Source: Hyphomicrobiales bacterium (GTDB lineage Bacteria; Pseudomonadota; Alphaproteobacteria; Rhizobiales; Rhizobiaceae). Taken from it: a stretch of 64,000 bases of DNA. The notes beneath the pieces are model-generated. The model was not told where the DNA came from. It saw only the letters and a list, made by a program, of their open reading frames with translations, and made no database searches. The translations under genes were made by a program, and so were the position numbers. The DNA lies in assembly GCA_900473185.1 (NCBI GenBank), contig UCKU01000007.1, positions 20,118 to 84,117 of the forward strand, read 5' to 3'. Below, piece by piece: positions 8,837 through 17,060 of the stretch. Each line of letters opens with the position of its first letter. The stretch's first letter is position 1.

Positions 8837-9985
8837 ATGACGAATACTCTGCAAATGACCCGTCGCACGATGCTTACGGGCGCTGCCGTCGCAGGAGCGC
8901 TGACGCCAATCATCATCGCGAATAGCGCTGCCCATGCCGACGAGGTCGTGGCAGCGAACGCACCCAAGAAGGCGCCGACTGTCGACTTCACCAAGCTTCA
9001 GCGCGAGAAGGTCGAACTGGTCAAGCCGCCCTTCGTCCACCCCCACAGCCAGAAAGCCGAGGGTGGCCCGAAGATCAAGGAATTCACGCTGACCATCCAG
9101 GAAAAGAAGATAGTGCTCGACAAGGATGGGACCGAGGTGAACGCGATGACGTTCGACGGTTCGGTGCCCGGCCCGCTGATGGTCGTCCACCAGGACGATT
9201 ATGTGGAACTGACGCTGGTCAATCCTGAAACGAACACGATGCAGCACAATATCGACTTCCACGCCGCGACGGGCGGGCTTGGCGGCGGCGCATTGACGGT
9301 TGTCGGCCCCGGCGAAAGCACCATCCTGCGCTTCAAGGCAACGAAGGCAGGCGTCTTCGTCTACCACTGCGCACCTCCCGGCATGGTGCCCTGGCATGTC
9401 ACGTCGGGGATGAACGGCGCAATCATGGTTCTTCCGCGCGAAGGTCTCACCGACGGCCACGGAAAGCCCCTCGTCTACGACAAGATCTACTATGTCGGCG
9501 AGCAGGACTTCTACATCCCGCGCGACGAGAACGGCAAGTTCAAGAAATATGACAGCCCCGGCGAGGCCTATGAGGATACGCTTGCCGTCATGAAGACGCT
9601 GACCCCGACCCACATCGTTTTCAACGGCGCCGTCGGCGCGCTGACGGGCGACAATGCGATGACCGCCAAGGTCGGCGAGACCGTGCTCATCATCCATTCG
9701 CAGGCCAATCGCGATACGCGACCGCATCTCATCGGCGGCCATGGCGAATATGTCTGGGCGACCGGCAAATTTGCGAACGTGCCCGACGTGGACCAAGAGA
9801 CCTGGTTTATCCCGGGCGGCACGGCGGGTGCTGCGCTCTACACTTTCGCGCAGCCGGGCATCTACGCCTATGTAAACCACAACCTCATCGAGGCATTCGA
9901 ACTCGGTGCGGCTGCCCACTTCAAGGTCACCGGGGACTGGAACGACGATCTGATGACTTCGGTGAAGTCGCCGTCGGCCAGCTGA
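8837..9985 (+). CDS. nirK: Copper-containing nitrite reductase NirK
   Basis: Periplasmic nitrite reductase (NO-forming), 382 residues. A twin-arginine signal ([13 protein letters not shown]) opens it, so the folded protein is exported by Tat. The copper ligands are visible: HNIDFH (type 1 and type 2 His), [19 protein letters not shown] (type 2 His, type 1 Cys, His and Met), and the later type 2 ligands in [10 protein letters not shown] and NHNLIEAFE. The ATG at 8837 follows GGGAG; the longer open frame upstream is the promoter region. A strong hairpin separates it from nirV. Confidence 0.97.
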   Translation: MTNTLQMTRRTMLTGAAVAGALTPIIIANSAAHADEVVAANAPKKAPTVDFTKLQREKVELVKPPFVHPHSQKAEGGPKIKEFTLTIQEKKIVLDKDGTEVNAMTFDGSVPGPLMVVHQDDYVELTLVNPETNTMQHNIDFHAATGGLGGGALTVVGPGESTILRFKATKAGVFVYHCAPPGMVPWHVTSGMNGAIMVLPREGLTDGHGKPLVYDKIYYVGEQDFYIPRDENGKFKKYDSPGEAYEDTLAVMKTLTPTHIVFNGAVGALTGDNAMTAKVGETVLIIHSQANRDTRPHLIGGHGEYVWATGKFANVPDVDQETWFIPGGTAGAALYTFAQPGIYAYVNHNLIEAFELGAAAHFKVTGDWNDDLMTSVKSPSAS

Positions 9986-9996
9986 CCTTGATGGGG

Positions 9997-10026
9997 CTGT
10001 GCAGGCCGTGAGGGCGGCCTGCACAG
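9997..10026 (+). terminator. Terminator after nirK
   Basis: A twelve-base perfect stem (CTGTGCAGGCCG with CGGCCTGCACAG), six-base loop, then a T-rich tail. It may attenuate read-through into nirV. Confidence 0.85.
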
Positions 10027-10067
10027 TATGTTTTCTTTAAAAAGGGGGCGCATGTTGCGAAAAGGAC

Positions 10068-11030
10068 ATGACACCGCACGCCGAGACTGCAGGAGTTTCC
10101 GGCATTTCGATCGCCATTCCGCTTGTGCTTCTTGCGGTCCTTTCCGCAACGCTTGCGGTTGAGGCGGGGCTCGTGAACATCGGGCGGCGCGACGCCGTAG
10201 TTGCAGCTCCCGAGGTGGTTACAATTGCACCCCATGAATTCCGGTACCGCGACGCGACCGAGTATTTCCGCAGGGGCTTGGCTGTCGACGCGCCAAAGCG
10301 CAAGGCCAGTGTCCGGACGCCTCTGACGATCATGAGATATCAGACCAGCCTTTTAGAGTATGACCGTTGCGTGGCCGACGGCGCCTGCCCTGAGCCGGAA
10401 GGGCGAAGCGCGACCGCCGGCGACGACACGCCGGTCACCGGCGTCAGCTACGAGGATGCGCTTCGCTACGCGAATTGGCTGTCGCAGAAGACGGGCGAAC
10501 AATGGCGACTTCCGACCGACTTCGAACTCGCCTACGCTGCCGCCGATCGCTTTCCCGACGATGCGCTCGGCGTCGATAAAGACAGCAAAAACCCCGCGCT
10601 GCGCTGGCTTGCAGACTATGAACGCGAAGCACGGCGCACGGCCTCGAGCGACCCCGCGCCGCAGCCGAAGGGATCGTTCGGCGTGAGCCAGACCGGGCTT
10701 GCCGATTTCGGCGGGAACATCTGGGAATGGACCTCGACCTGCAACAAGCGCATCGACCTCGACAAAAAGGCCGTTATCGACGAGCCCGACCCGACAAACT
10801 GCGGCATCATGATCGCCGCCGGCAAGCATCGTGCTCCGATGAGCACCTTTGTGAGAAACCCCAAAGGCGGTGGATGCTCGGTCGGCAGCCCGCCCGACAA
10901 TCTCGGTTTCCGGCTCATCCGGCGGCCGGGTTTCATCGAGAGCATCGAAGACTTCACGCGCCGCGCCGTGACCGATATGATTGGCGGCGCCATTTTCAAT
11001 GGAGTTCAGCGGGACGACGATGAAGGTTGA
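10068..11030 (+). CDS. nirV: NirV, formylglycine-generating-enzyme-like protein
   Basis: SUMF1/FGE-type protein of 320 residues that typically follows nirK. It has an N-terminal membrane anchor (about residues 15-35) and then the FGE fold: MRYQTSLLEYDRCV, VTGVSYEDALRYANWLSQKTGEQWRLPTD and FGGNIWEWTSTC are family blocks. Its role beside NirK is unproven. The ATG at 10068 follows AAAAGGAC. The end overlaps nnrR by 11 bases, so both are translated from one message. Confidence 0.92.
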   Translation: MTPHAETAGVSGISIAIPLVLLAVLSATLAVEAGLVNIGRRDAVVAAPEVVTIAPHEFRYRDATEYFRRGLAVDAPKRKASVRTPLTIMRYQTSLLEYDRCVADGACPEPEGRSATAGDDTPVTGVSYEDALRYANWLSQKTGEQWRLPTDFELAYAAADRFPDDALGVDKDSKNPALRWLADYEREARRTASSDPAPQPKGSFGVSQTGLADFGGNIWEWTSTCNKRIDLDKKAVIDEPDPTNCGIMIAAGKHRAPMSTFVRNPKGGGCSVGSPPDNLGFRLIRRPGFIESIEDFTRRAVTDMIGGAIFNGVQRDDDEG

Positions 11031-11715
11031 CCGTACAGTTTTGAAGTCACTGCAGCTTTTCGAGCGCATGACGGATGCCGACCTCGACGCCATGCTCGAG
11101 CACGCCACACCACGCCGCATCGCCCAGGGCGATGCGGTTTTCGAGCAGGGAGCTCCCGCGAAATCGTTCTTCCTGCTGCTCCACGGCAGGCTCAAGGTCA
11201 CGCAGGTGACGCATGATGGCCAGCAGATCATTGTCAGGATGGTCCATCCGGGCGACCTGTTCGGCTTCGCCATGGCGCTGCGCCGACAGGACTATCCGGG
11301 CACGGCCACAGCCGCGGCGGAAAGTCTCATCCTCGGATGGCCGACCGACATGTGGTCGCGGTTCGTCGAGCAAAATCCCCGTTTGGCAATGACTGCGATG
11401 CAGACGATCGGCCAGAGGCTTGAGGAGGCGCACACGCGTATCCGCGAGATGTCGACCGAAGAAGTGGAAAAGCGGGTTGCCCATGCCGTGCTGCGTCTGT
11501 CCAAACAAGCCGGCAAGGCGGTCGGAACCGCGATCAAAATCGATTTCCCGATTTCGCGACAGGATATTGCTGAAATGACGGGCACGACGCTGCATACAGT
11601 GTCGCGAATCCTGAGCGCCTGGGAAGGCAAGGGCATTGTCGAGGGCGGCAGGCAGAAGCTGACGGTCACCGATCCACAGCGTCTTCTGAGGCTTGCGGAA
11701 GGCAAAGGCGACTAG
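11020..11715 (+). CDS. nnrR: NnrR, Crp/Fnr-family regulator of nitrite and NO reduction
   Basis: Crp/Fnr regulator of 231 residues: cyclic-nucleotide-like sensor domain (about 5-125), long dimer helix, and HTH near 175-200 (ISRQDIAEMTGTTLHTVSRIL). It lacks the N-terminal cysteine cluster of Fnr, as NnrR proteins do; these respond to nitric oxide. The recognition helix has HTVSR where Fnr has ExxSR, in keeping with the TTGCG-type boxes at nirK, nnrS and ftrA (inference). The ATG at 11020 lies inside nirV. It is the only transcription factor in the first 38 kb. Confidence 0.93.
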   Translation: MKVDRTVLKSLQLFERMTDADLDAMLEHATPRRIAQGDAVFEQGAPAKSFFLLLHGRLKVTQVTHDGQQIIVRMVHPGDLFGFAMALRRQDYPGTATAAAESLILGWPTDMWSRFVEQNPRLAMTAMQTIGQRLEEAHTRIREMSTEEVEKRVAHAVLRLSKQAGKAVGTAIKIDFPISRQDIAEMTGTTLHTVSRILSAWEGKGIVEGGRQKLTVTDPQRLLRLAEGKGD

Positions 11716-11816
11716 CGACCGAACTCTAAAGAGCCAGATATCAAGGAAAATCAACGGTCCGCAGCCGGCCCGGAAGGACGTCAAGCCGAGCCGGCCATGT
11801 CGCGGCGGAGCTTATC

Positions 11817-12104
11817 CTAATGAAGCGTGTCGTGCGACGCCTTCCACGCCACGATGTCATCCTTCGACACCCGTATCGGGGAAAATGTCGACTGCGGCTG
11901 CAGAAGCATCTTCGAGGCGGCAATTTCGCATATCGTACCGACATGCTCCTGCAGCCTGGTTTCGTCGGCGCGCGGTGGATTGCTGATCTGCTGCAAGGCG
12001 TCGCGATCGATGATGACCACGCGCTGTGCGCCTTCGTGCTCCATCAGCACGACGCCTGTTTCTCCGGAAGATTTCAGAAATGCAGTGATGAACCTCGGCA
12101 ACAT
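11817..12104 (-). CDS. Small protein of unknown function under a shared Fnr box
   Basis: A soluble 95-residue protein, not recognised. It starts MLPRFITAFLKSS and contains GVVLMEHEGAQRVVIIDRDAL, a short beta-rich part. The frame is open upstream, but this ATG is chosen because it has an excellent GAGGAGGAG ribosome site six bases before it. A perfect Fnr palindrome centred at 12172.5 would then give a 27-base leader. Starts further up would put that palindrome inside the gene. Likely induced at low oxygen. Confidence 0.62.
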   Translation of the reverse strand: MLPRFITAFLKSSGETGVVLMEHEGAQRVVIIDRDALQQISNPPRADETRLQEHVGTICEIAASKMLLQPQSTFSPIRVSKDDIVAWKASHDTLH

Positions 12105-12163
12105 CCAGGCTCCTCCTCTTTCGTCCATGATGGACCAGAGCATAACGGCTAGTGTTTCGACGT

Positions 12164-12181
12164 CTTTGATGTCCATCAAAG
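12164..12181. promoter_or_regulatory. Perfect Fnr/FixK palindrome between divergent genes
   Basis: CTTTGATGTCCATCAAAG is an 18-base palindrome (seven-base arms, four-base spacer) with the core TTGAT-N4-ATCAA. A -41.5 placement fits both directions: leader of 27 bases to the gene starting at 12104 and 43 bases to the one at 12257. Confidence 0.8.
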
Positions 12182-12256
12182 AGAAAGAAGGCCGCACGCC
12201 GTAAGACTCAGCCGATGGTTCGCGGCAAGTGCCCGCGTTCTGGACAAAGGAGAGGA

Positions 12257-12379
12257 ATGCCGATGCGCACGTTGCAAAAGCCCTTCATCGTCGAAATCAG
12301 AAGACGTCGGCGCCGACGCCCGGTCCGTCTCGTCGACCTCCCGGCCAGCCGGACAAGACAACCGATACAGACAGGCTAA
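12257..12379 (+). CDS. Arginine-rich 40-residue protein
   Basis: A very small basic protein beginning MPMRTLQKPFIVEIRRRRRR; the run of seven arginines is followed by PVRLVDLP and a stop after 40 codons. AAAGGAGAGG precedes the ATG at the right distance. The start resembles short QKPFIVE-type proteins I recall from other rhizobia (from memory, not checked). The basic patch suggests nucleic-acid or ribosome binding (inference). The Fnr palindrome at 12164-12181 is ideally placed to drive it. Confidence 0.6.
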   Translation: MPMRTLQKPFIVEIRRRRRRRPVRLVDLPASRTRQPIQTG

Positions 12380-12446
12380 CGGGATCTCGCCTCCGGGACG
12401 TCACGCGCCACGGGCCTCGCATCCGTGACCGGCTCGGTCCGGCGCT

Positions 12447-13832
12447 TTAACTCAGAAATACTGCGACCCAGGCGATCGAAAAAGACGTGATCGGAAGGGC
12501 CATGATGAATGTCCCGCATAGTCTGGTGACACGGTGTGCATTGTAGTGGGCGCCGATCCGGAACACCAACACCATGGACCAGGCGGCCGCGGCAAGAACA
12601 AGGCCACCGCGAAACAGATCCGAATAGGGTATGACGACGCCGTCAGAGCGCAACTGCGAAACCGTCAACGAAAGCAGCCCGCTGAAAAGACAGGCTGCGG
12701 CAAGCGGAATGAGTGCTTGGGCAAGATGGTGAGAGAAAGGTCCCCTCGTCCGAAAGATTCTTGCGCATGCCGCCAGGGGAATGCCGAACACGATCGTGGC
12801 CGCGGCGACCGAGACCGACAGAAGGACCAGGAGCGCGGCGGCATCCACCGATGTCATGACATCGTTCTCCAAGGGATAGTCGGTAAGGATCCACCAAGGC
12901 AGGCGCAGCGAAAGCGGCCAGACCAGATGCAGGTCGAGGCATCGTTCCACCAGCCACAGGCGGATCATTTGGAAGAGACCGCTATCGGACCAATGCAGCG
13001 CTGCGGGAACCAGCCCGAGCAAAACCGGCACGATCAGAACCGTCTCCCACATGGTCGCAAGCCGGCCTGAGCCGTGAACGATGTCGCTGGCCGGATTGCG
13101 CCAGGAAAGCCGGATCGCTCCGCGATAACCGGAACACCGGCCGCACATGTGGCAAGCGGCAGCGCCCTGCATGGTCTTGATGGGGATGAGCGGCGCGCAG
13201 TTGACGGCGTTCGACCGTCCCTCCTGTCGAGCACCGGCGCGCCAGCCGTCGGGATCAACACGGAAATGTAGCGGCGCGATTTTCGAAACAATGCCGAAAA
13301 TGCCGTTGACCGGACACAGGAACCGACACCACACCCTTTTTGCCTTGCCGTAGCGGGCACCGATGACGATGGCTGCAAAACTCGAGCCTCCAAGCAGCAG
13401 CGCGGCAGGTTTCGGATACTGATAGATGCTCGTCAGTTGCCCGTATATCGTGGTCGAGACGAAGGACACGACCGGCCAGCCGGACCATTTCATCCATCCC
13501 GGAATTGCCCGCCCGGCGCCGCGCTGGCTGGCAAATTCCGAAAGCGCACCTTCGGGGCACAGGATTCCGCACCAGAAGCGGCCCACCAGCGCGGTAGCGA
13601 GGATGATGAAGGGCCACCAGACGCCCCAGAAGACGAATTGGGCAAAGCGCACGGCATTGTTCCACACATAATCGGTGTGCGTGGGAAGCGGCAGCAGGAG
13701 CGGAACCGTGAGAAGGCCCGCATAGATTGCCACCATCGCCCATTGAAGACGGCGGATGGCCGCTTGGCGCCGGAGAAGGACGTCGCCGAACCTGGCGACG
13801 AGCGCCTGCGCACCGCTAGCAGAAGACATCAT
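12447..13832 (-). CDS. ftrD: FtrD, polyferredoxin-like membrane protein of ferrous iron uptake
   Basis: Membrane protein of 461 residues with NapH/NosR-like iron-sulfur motifs: CGILCPEGALSEF (about residue 88), CRFLCPVNGIFGI (168), and CHMCGRCSGYRG (228). About eight helices flank them. In the FtrABCD system of Bordetella and Brucella this subunit probably handles electrons for the iron redox step of transport. It overlaps ftrC by four bases (ATGA) and is last in the operon. Confidence 0.9.
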   Translation of the reverse strand: MMSSASGAQALVARFGDVLLRRQAAIRRLQWAMVAIYAGLLTVPLLLPLPTHTDYVWNNAVRFAQFVFWGVWWPFIILATALVGRFWCGILCPEGALSEFASQRGAGRAIPGWMKWSGWPVVSFVSTTIYGQLTSIYQYPKPAALLLGGSSFAAIVIGARYGKAKRVWCRFLCPVNGIFGIVSKIAPLHFRVDPDGWRAGARQEGRSNAVNCAPLIPIKTMQGAAACHMCGRCSGYRGAIRLSWRNPASDIVHGSGRLATMWETVLIVPVLLGLVPAALHWSDSGLFQMIRLWLVERCLDLHLVWPLSLRLPWWILTDYPLENDVMTSVDAAALLVLLSVSVAAATIVFGIPLAACARIFRTRGPFSHHLAQALIPLAAACLFSGLLSLTVSQLRSDGVVIPYSDLFRGGLVLAAAAWSMVLVFRIGAHYNAHRVTRLCGTFIMALPITSFSIAWVAVFLS

Positions 13833-14683
13833 GCAGGCGCCTTGCCGGTCAGAGGAGGAGCATAGGCGAGAGACGCAATCAGCCAGTAGAAGCCGAGGCT
13901 GAGAAGAGGAAGAAGCTCCGGCCGGGCCCGGTAGCCTACGAGACCCGCGAGAAAGGCGCCGAAACCGCTGCCATCATCGAGCACCCAGCTTGAATCCCAC
14001 AGCGGCCCCGTCATCGGTGAGAAAATTCCGAGCGATATCAGCTTGTCGACGACAATCATCGTCAGCCCGCTTCCGAGGATGAGAAGCAGCACCTCGCTCA
14101 CCCGCGACAGCATCGTCTTGGAGATCATTTTCGATCCGGTCTTGAACGCCCAGAAGCTGATCGCGGCAAGCACGAAGCCAGACAGACCCGAGGCGATGAC
14201 AAAACCGGCCTGCCAACCTTGTGATGACGCCATCAGTCCGAACAGGAAGACGACCGTCTCCGCACCCTCCCGGGCCACCGCAAGCGCTGCCAGCGTCGAA
14301 AGCCCGAGCCAGTTGCCGGCCTCTGCGTGCCGGACGGCTCGATGTGCTAGATCTCCGGTCCGGTCGCGCTCCATTGCGCGCATCCAGAATACCATCCTGA
14401 GCATGAGGAGGGCGGCAAGTGCTGCCATGATCATCTGCAGGATATCCTCGCCATCCCCTTCAAGCACATCGGCCGCCCTGTTCATGATCAGAGCCAGCAT
14501 CAGGGCGAGCGCGAGGCCGGCGCCTGCGCCGGCAAGGATCCAGCTGGTTGCCCGTCCGCGTGTCGCCGGTGCCGCCCTCGCGGACCAGGTCAGCAGGATT
14601 CCGACGACAAGCAGGGCTTCAAAGCTTTCCCGCCAGACCACCGAAGCGATCTCGAATGTTTGCAGAGTAAGATCCGTGCTCAT
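13829..14683 (-). CDS. ftrC: FtrC, Ftr1-type iron permease
   Basis: Iron permease of the Ftr1/EfeU family, 284 residues, about seven helices. Both iron-binding RExxE motifs are present: RESFE near residue 19 and REGAE near 138. It works with the periplasmic FtrA and FtrB and with FtrD to import ferrous iron. Overlaps its neighbours by four bases at each end, showing tight translational coupling. Confidence 0.93.
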   Translation of the reverse strand: MSTDLTLQTFEIASVVWRESFEALLVVGILLTWSARAAPATRGRATSWILAGAGAGLALALMLALIMNRAADVLEGDGEDILQMIMAALAALLMLRMVFWMRAMERDRTGDLAHRAVRHAEAGNWLGLSTLAALAVAREGAETVVFLFGLMASSQGWQAGFVIASGLSGFVLAAISFWAFKTGSKMISKTMLSRVSEVLLLILGSGLTMIVVDKLISLGIFSPMTGPLWDSSWVLDDGSGFGAFLAGLVGYRARPELLPLLSLGFYWLIASLAYAPPLTGKAPA

Positions 14684-15030
14684 CGGGCGACCAGCGTTGC
14701 CGGGGGCATGTCGAGATGGAAATCATCGAAGAAGGCATAATTCCCTTCGCTCAACGAGCGGAATACGAGGAAACTCGATGCGCCGGGCGCCAGAACCTTC
14801 TCCTTGCGCAGCGGAATGCTTTCGAACTCGATCGGGGTCGAACCGTCATTGTGGAGCTCGAGCTTGAAACGGGTGTTCGCAGGCACCTCGATGACCGAGG
14901 GTAAGACGACGCCGTTGCTGAAATGAACCTCGAAAACCGGATCTTCGTCTTCGGCGAAGGCGGTCGAACAAGGGGGCATCAGCGCGGCTGCGGCAAGCAG
15001 CCCTACTAACCAGCCGGCGGCATGCATCAA
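14680..15030 (-). CDS. ftrB: FtrB, periplasmic cupredoxin-fold protein
   Basis: Small exported protein (116 residues) with a signal peptide to about residue 26 and a cupredoxin-1 domain (FEVHFSNGVVLPSVIEVPAN, then SEGNYAFFDDFHLDMP). It lacks the Cys of a type 1 copper site, as usual for EfeO-N/FtrB-like domains that oxidise or hand on iron. It lies between ftrA and ftrC with ATGA overlaps. Confidence 0.9.
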   Translation of the reverse strand: MMHAAGWLVGLLAAAALMPPCSTAFAEDEDPVFEVHFSNGVVLPSVIEVPANTRFKLELHNDGSTPIEFESIPLRKEKVLAPGASSFLVFRSLSEGNYAFFDDFHLDMPPATLVAR

Positions 15031-15569
15031 TAGCCGCCCTTCTTGCCAATGCCGGCGAAGACAAAGTCAAATTTCAGGGCAAAGGCGTCGGGCCAGGGTG
15101 CAACGCCTGTCTCCTTGTCGACGTGACGTCCGAAGGACATTTCGCCATGACCGCCGGGATGAACGTCGAGCTCCAGCTGATAGCGGCCCGGTCCAGACAG
15201 CTTGACATTGTCGCCGTAATGCGGCCCGTCGCTCGCGACCATGGGCTCCAGCGATCCGGTTTGTTCCTCGCCATTGTCGAGGTTTGTGACCTTATATTCC
15301 ACATGCAGATTGGGAAGCCAGTCGCCTTCGGCAAAGCCATTCGCATTTTCGGCGGTCGCGTGGATGTCCGCTTCCAGGTGGATGTCGGACTCCGCCGCAG
15401 CGCGCATCATGCCGGGCGGATCCATCTCGATCGGCTGGAGATAGACCGCTGCCACTTCCATACCCGCCGCGATCTGGGGTGAGCCGATCGGATATTCGCC
15501 AGCCTGCAGGGCAAGCGGCATTGCGAGGAGAACCAGAGGAGTGGCGAGTAGGCTGGAGGTGCGGAGCAT
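15027..15569 (-). CDS. ftrA: FtrA, P19-type periplasmic iron-binding protein
   Basis: Periplasmic protein of the P19/FtrA/Tp34 family, 180 residues with signal peptide (cleavage after LQAG or nearby). Family metal ligands are visible: the MEVAAVYLQPIEMDPPG start, EADIHA, and LDVHPGGHGEMSFGRHVD. It binds iron and probably copper and passes it to FtrC. First gene of ftrABCD. A perfect NnrR-type palindrome is centred 67 bases upstream of the ATG. Confidence 0.93.
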   Translation of the reverse strand: MLRTSSLLATPLVLLAMPLALQAGEYPIGSPQIAAGMEVAAVYLQPIEMDPPGMMRAAAESDIHLEADIHATAENANGFAEGDWLPNLHVEYKVTNLDNGEEQTGSLEPMVASDGPHYGDNVKLSGPGRYQLELDVHPGGHGEMSFGRHVDKETGVAPWPDAFALKFDFVFAGIGKKGGY

Positions 15570-15627
15570 GATGGCAATCCATAAAGGTGAGTATTGCCGT
15601 CACGTTTAACGGTGCGATCGCCCTGCT

Positions 15628-15645
15628 CTTTGCGCTGACGCAAAG
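15628..15645 (-). promoter_or_regulatory. Perfect NnrR-type palindrome for ftrABCD
   Basis: CTTTGCGCTGACGCAAAG: seven-base perfect arms around CTGA, core TTGCG-N4-CGCAA. At -41.5 it gives a start near 15595 and a 26-base leader to ftrA. It shares TTTGCGCTG with the nirK box. Confidence 0.78.
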
Positions 15646-15719
15646 ATGCACGGTTTAGCGTCAGGCAGGCCGTTGCCGGCCGCACACGCCCAAAATCTCA
15701 TCAACCGGTCGCCCATAGC

Positions 15720-15733
15720 TTGACTTTGGTCAA
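15720..15733 (+). promoter_or_regulatory. Fnr/FixK-type box for nnrU
   Basis: TTGACTTTGGTCAA, a perfect palindrome of TTGAC/GTCAA. A class-II start near 15768 gives a 19-base leader to the GTG at 15787. Confidence 0.78.
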
Positions 15734-15786
15734 AGTTGCGGTGGGCCGTGATCGATACACCACCTTCGACACGAGGAGGTAACCAC

Positions 15787-16467
15787 GTGATTCAGTTCGC
15801 CAGCGCCTTTACCGTCTTTCTCATGCTGCATTCGATACCGGCGATCCCGAGCATTCGCCTTCGCATCATCCGGTCGATCGGCAAGCCGACCTATATCCTT
15901 GCTTATTCCGTTGTCTCTCTCGCGGCTCTGGTCTGGCTCTTCTCCGCAGCACTTGCCCTCGACTATGTCCCGCTATGGGAGCTTCGTCCTTGGCATGCGG
16001 CGTTGACCTTCTTGTTTGCGCCGGTCGGGTGTTTTCTCGTCCTCGCCGGCCTGATGAGCGCAAATCCCCTCTCCATATCGATCCGCTCGGCGGGACCCGC
16101 CGGCGCGGTCTCGCGGATCACCCGACACCCGGTGCAATGGGGATTTGCTCTCTGGGCACTCGGCCATGTCATCTCCAACGGAGACCTGCGTTCGCTGCTG
16201 TTGTTTGGGGGGCTCGGACTTTTTGCGCTCGCCGGCATTCCGATGGCCGAGCGCCGGGCAAGGAAACGTCTTGGCGATCGCTGGACGATCAACGCCGCGC
16301 AGACGTCTGTCTGGCCTCTGGCGGCGTTTGTGTCCGGGGTCCGGCCGAGATCGGATACAGCGCTTGCGGCAGCAGCGGTCGTTACGATCGCGCTGGTCGC
16401 CTGGCTGCTCCTTGCTGGCGGTCACGCCCTGCTTTTCGGCGCCGATCCGGTTTCCGTCTTCGGCTGA
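15787..16467 (+). CDS. nnrU: NnrU family membrane protein
   Basis: NnrU, 226 residues, about six helices; required for or associated with nitrite and NO reduction in alphaproteobacteria, mechanism unclear. Seen are LYHS-like MLHSIPAIPSIR, the ITRHPVQWGFALWALGH block (shared with NnrU and isoprenylcysteine methyltransferase-like proteins), and the basic ERRARKRLGDRW loop. The GTG at 15787 is chosen because GAGGAGG stands seven bases before it. Its 3' end overlaps the converging ubiX by 46 bases. Confidence 0.9.
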   Translation: MIQFASAFTVFLMLHSIPAIPSIRLRIIRSIGKPTYILAYSVVSLAALVWLFSAALALDYVPLWELRPWHAALTFLFAPVGCFLVLAGLMSANPLSISIRSAGPAGAVSRITRHPVQWGFALWALGHVISNGDLRSLLLFGGLGLFALAGIPMAERRARKRLGDRWTINAAQTSVWPLAAFVSGVRPRSDTALAAAAVVTIALVAWLLLAGGHALLFGADPVSVFG

Positions 16468-17060
16468 TCGAAGTCCGCTTCGCCCGGCCAAGCGCTTGCC
16501 TGCGGCGCAACCGGCAGACCCAGGAGATCGACGGCGCGACGGGCAAGGTGATCCACGATCTCCTGCACCGACTGCGGTCGATTGTAGAAGGCAGGAACCG
16601 GCGGCATCACGATCGCACCCATTTCCGTGACCGATGTCATGTTACGCAGATGCCCGAGATGCAACGGCGTCTCGCGCGTCATCAGAACAAGCCGTCGCCT
16701 CTCCTTGAGTTGGACGTCGGCAGCACGTGCCACGAGGCTTGTGGAAAGGCCGGTTGAAATTGCAGCCAGCGTCTTCATCGAGCAAGGCGCGACGATCATT
16801 CCCGCAACGGGAAACGAACCGCTGGCAATCGTCGCACCGATGTCGCCATTGTCGTAGCTTCTGTAGGCCTTTGGTAGCATCCCGTCATGGGCGTCGGCCC
16901 CAGCCTCGTGCAAGAGAGTCCGCTTGCCGCCTTGCGTGACGACGAGATGCACCCGCACGCCGAGCCCGCACAAGAGATCGAGGACGGCAAGGCCGAGAGC
17001 TGCGCCGGAGGCTCCAGTAACAGCCAGCACGACGTCGCGCTGTTCAAGAAACGATGTCAC
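16422..17060 (-). CDS. ubiX: UbiX, flavin prenyltransferase
   Basis: UbiX/Pad1, 212 residues, makes the prenylated FMN cofactor of UbiD decarboxylases. Family blocks are VVLAVTGASGAALGLAVL, ATIASGSFPVAGMIVAPCSMKTLAAI and TPLHLGHLRNMTSVTEMGA. The GTG at 17060 is preferred (GGGAAAGG upstream; family N-terminus begins here) and lies 17 bases inside ubiD. The pair provides the decarboxylation step of ubiquinone synthesis. Confidence 0.92.
   Translation of the reverse strand: MTSFLEQRDVVLAVTGASGAALGLAVLDLLCGLGVRVHLVVTQGGKRTLLHEAGADAHDGMLPKAYRSYDNGDIGATIASGSFPVAGMIVAPCSMKTLAAISTGLSTSLVARAADVQLKERRRLVLMTRETPLHLGHLRNMTSVTEMGAIVMPPVPAFYNRPQSVQEIVDHLARRAVDLLGLPVAPQASAWPGEADFDQPKTETGSAPKSRA

Noticed and set aside
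12176..12197. Start of the small minus-strand gene at 12197 or 12176
   Set aside because: Both lack a good ribosome site and would put the perfect Fnr palindrome inside the coding region.
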